This document shows positions 13,701 through 22,700 of a DNA stretch of 64,000 bases, piece by piece (within the stretch, counting starts at the first letter, position 1; each line of letters begins with the position of its first letter). A model generated the notes under the pieces. It did not search any database. It was not told the origin of the DNA and worked only from the letters and a program-made list of their open reading frames with translations. A program made the position numbers and the translations under genes. Where the stretch lies: NCBI GenBank assembly GCA_947247005.1, contig OX365949.1, positions 7,202,001-7,266,000 of the forward strand. The letters are read 5' to 3'. The stretch comes from Spisula solida (Eukaryota > Mollusca > Bivalvia > Venerida > Mactridae).

Positions 13701-16700
13701 ATCGCTCTAAAAAGTCAGGGAAAACTGCTGTGTGGTCAGGGAAAAGTCAGGGAATTTTGTGTCAGAATATTTGTGGGAACCCTGATTAAGCGTCCAATTC
13801 TTGTTAACCCAAATTTTGTCTTACATTAAGGCTTGCCTTTAAACTTGACATACTTGTTTACCATCATAAGCCCCTTGCATTATCAAAGCCATGTAACACT
13901 ATCCAACATTTTAACAGAATTATGGCCCATGATTGACTTAGCTTTTAAATGAACAAGGCTTCCATGGACCATGGGGGCATAAGCGTTTATTGAACGCAGT
14001 CATGTTTTTTATTAATTTTCTTTTTACTTGATCTGTTGATATTTTAGGTTAGTTGAAGCATTACAAAAGGCAGATGAACACATAAAGTTCGTAGGAAAGA
14101 ATGGGTGAGTAAAACGGAATACAAATGCTTTATTTTCCTAGAACTCTTTTAGAAAATGTATGAAAATGGTCTATTGTAATTTGAACAATATTGGGTGCTT
14201 AATAAAAATAGTTAATAGTGGTTAATTTTAAATACATTTCATGTACAGGGTGACAATTAATATATGTCCTGATAACAAAATGTAATATTTTCAAAATAGT
14301 TAATGATATTAGTCTTACCAATGCATATTCAGTCAAAGCAAATGTGCAAATTTTGTTTACGTATTTAGTTCAAGAACTTATCACTTAAATTGTCTGTAGT
14401 AGGTGTTTAACATGACACCCCTTATTTCTGAAAATATGCTGAAAGCGACGTCGAAACTTCCCAAATGACGTCATTGTACACTGCATGATCAACTCTTCGC
14501 ATTTCTCGGCAAATGGATGATTTCAAGAAGTATGTCAATATTTTGTGGGGCGTAAGTATATAGCCCGCCCTGACAATATCCCCAAACAATAACCCAGTGA
14601 GCCTGAGTCTGGTTAATGAGGGCGGGAGGGGCTACGTATGAATGGTTTTCAGTAAAATTAGTTGATCTTCAAATGTTTGCTTTAAATTATCAAGAAATAT
14701 TGTGATGGAGGAGCCTCATCCTTTTAAACACAACACTTGTCAACAAAGTCCCTGCTTTTGATGTATTTAATATAAAAGTAACATCTCACATAGCAATGTA
14801 AACAAATATGCATGGTTTTTTTTTCTACATATAATTTGGCGCATTTGTTCCATGTTCAAATTTGTCTGTAGAGTTTTGGTCTACCTTGGTTGCTATGTCG
14901 AAGGTTTAAATACTCCCTGAGGATTCAAACTTGTAACAGTTATATTCTGATATGCTTAGCAGAAGGTACATGGATGGTATCTTAGTACATTTGTAAAACC
15001 TTCTCATCATAGCGGGACATATTCCAATTAATATTGTGTAGTTTGATCATTTATGACGTGACAGTCATTTTGGAATTCTATGGAATGTACCACGTTACTA
15101 ATGACTTCATGAATGTAACCATGACATCGTAAGAATGTATTAACTAATGCAGTACACATTTTCTATTTTCAATCTTTTAAATAAGACCAAACTTGGCTCT
15201 CTATGACAAACATGGACAAAGTTATTAAATTTTCTTATCCGGACACATATTAATTGTCACCCTGTATTTTATAAATTATTCTAAAGTTAGAAGAATTAAA
15301 TTTCAGCAGGGTTATATTTAGAGCATCGTGTCACTTCATATAAGTTTTGTTGAATTTGCTTTATATTACAGAAATTCTAGGAAATAGATAGATATCTACT
15401 TAATGTCCTACCTCATGATTTAATACTGCAGGGAAACCCTAATTAAAAATAACCTTAATTATACCCCCGCACAACGAGTTGTAAGGGGGGTATACTGCAT
15501 TCAGCTTGTCAGTCAGTCTGTCTGTCCGTCTGTCTGTCCCTAGACGCATTCTTGTGGACGCAACTCCTCCTACAGTTTTGGCAGGATTTTGCTCAAACTT
15601 TCACAGATGAACAACCTGAACATATAGATGTGCATGACGAAAGTAATTTGCGCTGCGATGAATTTTGGCTGAATGATGGCCCTTTGCCAGCGGGGGTGTA
15701 TTAGTCTGCCGAATGGCGACAGCTGTAGTTTCAAATGTTGTATTTCAGCAAACTACTGCGGATGTCCGAGGCCATAAACGACATGAAAGCATACTATCAG
15801 ATGACAGATAATGTTTTCCTGAACATATTACACTCCACTGATCCAAACTTGAAAGAATCAAGAACAATTATGGAAAACATCCTAAAAAGAAAGTTGTACA
15901 AGTGCATAGGTCAGACACATCTAAAACATGAGCATGTGATACCTAAGGTAACTATGAGCTGTATGTCAACCAATACTTACAATTGGGGGTCAGAAAGCAG
16001 ATTACTGTTATATGCAGATTTCTTAGTATATAAACAATTTTACATGTCATATTGGGATTTAAAAATATTGACTGTTTAATACAGGTGACTACTGATGTAG
16101 GCTAAAGCCTAGGTCCCACTGAGGAATTCCTCATCGGGGATGTTCTCCTGATATCTTCCGATACGACTCGATTCATCACGATTCCATCCTATATCACAAT
16201 TTGTCTCATGACTTCCCTGAAGCTTCCCATAGACCACGATGAACCTGTTCCCGATGTCCTTATAACTCATTAATTTCAATCGGGATACATCGCCGAGGCA
16301 AAAAATGCTCAATGGGAAGGAAAAAATATAATATTTAATAAATTCATGTGAGAAGAAAAAAAAACAGACCCATCACTGTTTTAATCCTTCTGGTACCTGA
16401 TGTCTTCCACATAAAGGGGGGGGTGTTTATTTATTTCCTTGACAAGTATAAATGATTAATAAAGCCAGTTTTTGTGTCGCCTGAAAAGGCGACATATAGG
16501 TGTTACTTTGGCGGCTGCGGCATCACAAATTGCTTGTCTGGAGCATAACTTTGTGACCTTAAGTTCAAATGACTCAATATTTGGTATGCATGTTTCTTAC
16601 ATCAAGCCAAAGTGCAGTGCGCAAGAACCATAACTCTACCTGTCATAGTTTTTAGCTCACCTGTCACAAAGTGACAGAGTGAGCTTTTGTGATCACACTA

Positions 16701-19700
16701 AGTCCGTCGTCCGTCCGTCCGTCCGTCTGTCCGTCCGTCCGTCCGTCCGTCCGTCAACAATTGGGTTGTGTCCTCTCTAGAGGTCACAATTTTGGCCTAA
16801 TCTTTATGAAACTTGGTCACAATGATCATCTCAACAAAATCTAGGCCAAGTTCGATATTGGGTCATCTGAGGTCAAAAACTAGCTCACTAGGTCAAATTA
16901 TAGAAAAAACCTTGTTTTAAACCTTTCAACATGTAGTCTTCATGGTAACTAAACTCTCTGCAGTAACTCTCTACTCTCTATACATACAATAAACTTTCAT
17001 CAACCAATGAAAATGTGTATCAGGGTTCACAGCAGTTTTGTAAAGGTCAAATATCAAAATATTCTAGTATTTTAACCAGGGTGTGACTTGTACTGGTTAA
17101 GTGGAAATCAAAGCGCTGTAGGGAGCGTAGACATTTTCCTGAGGGTCGTGGGTTCAAACCCCACTGGAACCATAATTTTTATTTTTTTATTTTTATTTTT
17201 TTAAGTGTTTAGGTATTGTTTTGTCTTTATAGCATGTATCTTGTACATTTTCCTGATGGTCGTGGGTTCAACCCCCACTGGAACCATAATTTTTATTTTT
17301 ATTTTTTTTGAGTGTTTAGGTATTGTTTTGTCTTTATAGCATGTATTTGTACATTTTCCTGATGGTCGTGGGTTCAACCCCCACTGGAACCATAATTTTT
17401 TTTTTTTTTTTTTTTTTTGAGTGTTTAGGTATTGTTTTGTCTGTAAAGCATTTATTTGTACATTTTCCTGATGGTCGTGGGTTCAACCCCCACTGGAACC
17501 ATAATTTTTTTTTTTTTTTTTTAAATGTTTAGGTATTGTTTTGTCTTTATAACATGTATTTGTACATTTTCCTGATGGTCGTGGGTTCAACCCCCACTGG
17601 AATCATAATTTTTATTTTTATTTTTTTTAGTGTTTAGGTATTGTTTTGTCTTTATAGCATGTATTTGTACATTTTCCTGATGGTCGTGGGTTCAACCCCC
17701 ACTGGAACCATAATTTTTATTTTTTTATTTTTATTTTTTTAAATGTTTAGGTATTGTTTTGTCTTTATAGCATGTATTTGTACATTTTCCTGATGGTCGT
17801 GGGTTCAACCTCCACTGGAACCATAATTTTTATTTTTTATTTTTTTAAGTGTTTAGGTATTGTTTTGTCTTTATGGCATGTATTTGTACAGTTATATGGA
17901 GGAAAAATACCAAAATATTTTGTTTAAAATAAAGGTCAAATCATAGAAAAACCTTGTGTAGTCAGTCACCAGAGGTTACAATTTCAACTTAATCTTTATG
18001 AAACTTTGTCACAATGATCCTGTCAACAAAATCTAGGCCAAGTTCGATTTTGGGTCATCTGGCGTCAAAAACAAGGTCACAATGTCAATTGACATTTTCC
18101 TGAGGGTCGTGGGTTCAAACCCCACTGGAACCATAATTATTTTTTTAAGTGTTTAGGTATTGTTCTGTCTTTATAGCATGTATTTTATACAGTTATATGG
18201 AGGAAATATTTTGTTTAAATTATAGGTCAGATCATAGAAAAACCCTGTGTAGTCACCAGAGGTTACAATTTCGACTTAATCTTTATGAAATTTGGTCCTA
18301 ATAATCATCTCAACACAATCTAGGTTAAGTTTGATATTAATTAAGTCATCTGGGGTCAAACGCTAGGTCACATGGTCAAATCATACACAAACTTGCAATA
18401 GAGGCTGAATTTCCTTAAATTTTATTCAGAAAATGTGTAGGATCACCATAGGGGTGTGCATGCACTAGTACGACAGGTGAGCGACCTAGGGCACTTTGGG
18501 CCCTCTTGTTTAATTATTTCCCTTTGATTGATTTTATAAGAGCATTTCTTGTCCGGAGCATAACTTTGTGACCTTAAGTTCAAATGACTCAAGATTTGGT
18601 ATGCATGTTTCTTACAATAAGCCGAAGTGCAGTGCGCAAGAACCATAACTCTACCTGTCATAGTTTTTTAATTATTTCCCTTTGATTGATTTTATTAGAG
18701 CATTTCTTGTCCGGAGCATAACTTTGTCACCTTAAGTTCAAATGACTCAAGATTTTGTATGCATGTTTCTTACAATAAGCCGAAGTGCAGTGCGCAAGAA
18801 TTATAACTCTACCTGTCATAGTTTTTGAATTATTTCCCTTTGGTTGATTTTATTAGAGCATTTCTTGTCCGGAGCATAACTTTGTGACCTTAAGTTCAAA
18901 TGACTCAAGATTTGGTATGCATGTTTCTTACAATAAGCCGAAGTGCAGTGCGCAAGAACCATAACTCTACCTGTCATAGTTTTTGAATTATTTCCCTTTG
19001 ATTGAATTTATTAGAGCATTTCTTGTCCGGAGCATAACTTTGTCACCTTAAGTTCAAATGACTCAAGATTTGGTATTCAAGTTTCTTGCAATAAGCCGAA
19101 ATGCAGTGCACAAGAACCATAACTCTACCTGTCATAGTTTTTGAATTATTTCCCTTTGATTGATTTTATTCGAGCATTTCTTGACCGGAGCATAACTTTG
19201 TCACCTTAAGTTCAAATGACTCAAGATTTGGTATGCATGTTTCTTGCAATAAGCCGAAGTGCAGTGCACAAGAACCATAACTCTGCCTTGCACCGTTTTT
19301 GAATTATTTCCCTTAGATTGATTTAATTTGAGCATTTTTTGTCCGGCGGATAACTTTGTCACCAAGAGGTTGAATGACTTGAAATTTGGTATGCATGTTT
19401 CTTACCAAAAGTCCAAGTGCAGTACACAAGAATTGTAACTCTACCTTGTGCCATTTTTTATTTTTGTCCCTTTGATTGATTTTATAAGCATTTCTTGTCC
19501 GTGGCATAACTTTGTCACCATAAGTATTAATGACTCCAAGATAGGTATGCATGTTTCTTGCTTTGACATTTTTTTGTCCAGAGCATCACTTTGTCGTTTT
19601 TAGTTCAGATGACTAGAGAACTCTTGTGAGTCGATATGTAGCCCAATAGTGGATAGTTTTTCATGACAAATGTGCATGTCGTCAGGCGACACATGCGACT

Positions 19701-22700
19701 CGCGGAGCTTTTATTGCAAATATTGAATTTCTGTGACGACTGTTTGATTCAATTTGTATGACGTTTTATACATTATAGAGTGATGTTGATAAAGTGAAAC
19801 AAGATATTATAAAATGTATGGATCCTGATGAACTTGACTGTTCAAATGTGACAGCAGACGACATTATAGTACATGTGAGTATACTAGGCTAGTACATCTA
19901 AGGATGGCATTGATGTAATAAATTAAACAAGTTTTTATATTTCGATAATATTGTCGATAATATTGAAGAATGCAATAATATTTTTAGAAATATTGATAAA
20001 CTTAAAAAAGAGGGTAATTATTCCATATTTGCATGGATGTTGTATATGAGCCCTCTCCACATGCCTGTATCACCTGACCCCAATTTGACCTTCACCGTGA
20101 CTTATTTAGACTTATTGAAGGGCCAAATTCTTGGTTAACCCAAATTGACCGTTTCTTCTAGCATTAATATGGCTTGCTACAAAGCTTTCATACTTGTATG
20201 GATGTTGTATATGAACACTCTCCACACGCCAGTATCACCTAACCCCATTTTGACCTTCACCTTGTCCTAATTTTGGACTTAGACTTATTTATGGACAAGG
20301 CTTCAACAGGGGGCAAAAGCGTTTATTGAACGCAGTCTTGTTGTTATCGGAATCATGACATATTCTGATATAAACACATGTACAATGAACCAAAGAATGA
20401 GTATGATGATTGTATTACTATAAAACTGAGCTGTTGTAGCGGGACTGCATACGATACATATTCCATTTCGATAAAACTAGAAGTTTGCAAATAATATTTC
20501 ATGGAAATATTTCAGTTCAGAAAGTGTTGGTTTAGCTGTTTTGTTCAGTATATATAATATCAAGTTGAGACTTACAAAGCAGGTGAACGTTTGTAGGATA
20601 ATGCCACTAACACACAAACAGTACAAAAATATGTCAATGTTGAGATGTGCGTTTTTGCACAAAAACAAACATGTCATTGGTTCGATTGGAAGGTCATAAC
20701 TTTGTGAATATTGTGAATTTTGACAAAAATCTTTTTTTATTGTGTACAGGAAAGATAGATTCGATAGAAAATGCCAAAAAAAACAAAATTCCAAAAAAAT
20801 GTCATAAGGGCCCTTTTCTCAGATCTTGGCTCATATAATGTATTTTATGTTCAGTTGGTGAATCTCGACTATGGTATGAAGGAGAAGAATCCAGTAGACA
20901 GTGTGAGATTCTACAGTAAATCTAATCCAAATGTAGCGGTCATGGTGAGAAAAGATCAGGTAGGACAAATTATTGTTGATGTTGTTTAACAGATGATTCA
21001 GTTTTCTGTCAATGTTGTTACAAATTTGAATGATTTGATCTGGTGGTGATATTTCAACCTTTAATATGCCTTCATGACCTATAATGTGAATGACTGGACC
21101 AAACGGTTTCCTAACAATAAATCTTCTACATGGAGGTTGGTCACCATTAGTTAATGAACCCTATTGATTCTGTGCAATGGGTGGCTTTAACAATTAAAAC
21201 TTTTAATAAACCAGAATCAAATCAATGTTTATTAATTAAACAAAAAAAATCATCTTACATAAATAGCTCTAAAAGGTTTCAACTATCATATATGTATTCT
21301 AGTGTAAAATTTCCAGAGTGATCTCCCTTGAGCAGCCACCTTTCCTACTATTATGAACACTGTATGATGTTTTACTGTGCAATGATTTCACTTTCTATTC
21401 AACTCACTTGAGCACCAACCTGCCTACAACAAAACTGTATTATTATGTTCTGTTGTATGAATTCATAATCTGTTCTATCCCTCAAATAAATCAAGCTCTG
21501 ATCTCACGAAGCATCTGAATCTGGACTCAAAGTTCAGTACAGTAAAATTTCATGAGCTCGAACTTCAGATTTATCTCAAAATTAGTCTAACAAAATCTCA
21601 ATTTGAGCTGAGATTTCTACTTGAGGTGTTTTGGGAGATCGGGGCCAGAACCATAGTGTGTTGCTGTTGAGAGATTATTCTGTACATTCTATAAATGTGT
21701 GTTGTATTTCAGGTATCCAACTTTCTACCTGAGACATTTGCTGAGCAACAAATACTGATCCATTGTAAGGTGATTGACCCTAGATCTCTTGACATGGTGA
21801 AGAGAGCTTTCTTTAGTTGGTGTAAAAAGAACAAATTTCCAGAACCCAAGGTATTTATGTTCATAATAATTATACATTCCTGTTGCCAGGCTTTATTCAA
21901 GACAAGGTATGATTGAATGTGAAGAGATGGAACCTTACTAGTGTTACTTGTTATAGCAGACCTGGAATTGAATTTGCATACTCTCGTTCCGAAGGGGTTG
22001 CCACCAGATGTTTGGTTACTGGTTATCTGGGCTAAGATCATTGCAAAAATTCCAGAAAGTTTTTAATTTGATTGACCAAAGCTGTAAACCTATCAAACCA
22101 AACATTAATGACACCAAACCTGGTACAAATAGAATGCTACATAAATGTGCTAGACAGTCAGACTGGTTACAGTGAGTAAAATTGGCAGTCTGTATCAACA
22201 TTTAGGGCAGGTACCAATTTGTTAGTGGGACTAGCAAATTTCATGATGACTTAGCCTATGCATTTAATCTGCTGTTTTGGTGTTATTCATCCTGCATGTC
22301 AAACAGCCAAGGAGCCTGTTTGAAAAGAGCCAGGGTATCGAACCCAGATTCCCTGTATCACATAACTGTCCCTTCCTTCGAAGTTAGAGGTTTTTAGCCA
22401 ATTAGGCCGAAAATAAACGATGACCAAGCACTGTTTCGGACAAGCAAAACGAACAATCAAGCAAATCTACTAACATGATTTAATGCTTCTATCTGGGTAA
22501 GAAGTACAGTTAACGCAAATAATCTCTATTTTAATTTGATTTATATATAATTCATTTTTTCTCCAAACAGGGCGGAGAGGTGAATGCTTTGGAGCTGACA
22601 CCAGTTACCAAAAATTTGTCTGCGATAACTTCTACACCTGTTGCAATGCAGAATGGGAATGGTATTGATGGTCGGCCAGAAGATGCTGGAAAATGTAAAA

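Larger units (their letters stand above)
16474..19710 (+). mobile_element. Element family G with six or more internal tandem units, split by family A
   Basis: Inverted ends GTGTCGCCTGA (16474) and TCAGGCGACAC (19682-19692). Internal units of about 155-165 bp carry 'cataactttgt(g/c)accttaag', 'gtatgcatgtttctta' and 'aagtgcagtgcgcaagaa'. One unit precedes and about six follow the inserted family A element. All lie in SAMHD1 intron 12. Confidence 0.85.

Noticed and set aside
17323..17532. 69-codon ORF in the T-rich array
   Set aside because: Produced by poly-T runs and the tandem unit; no coding character.
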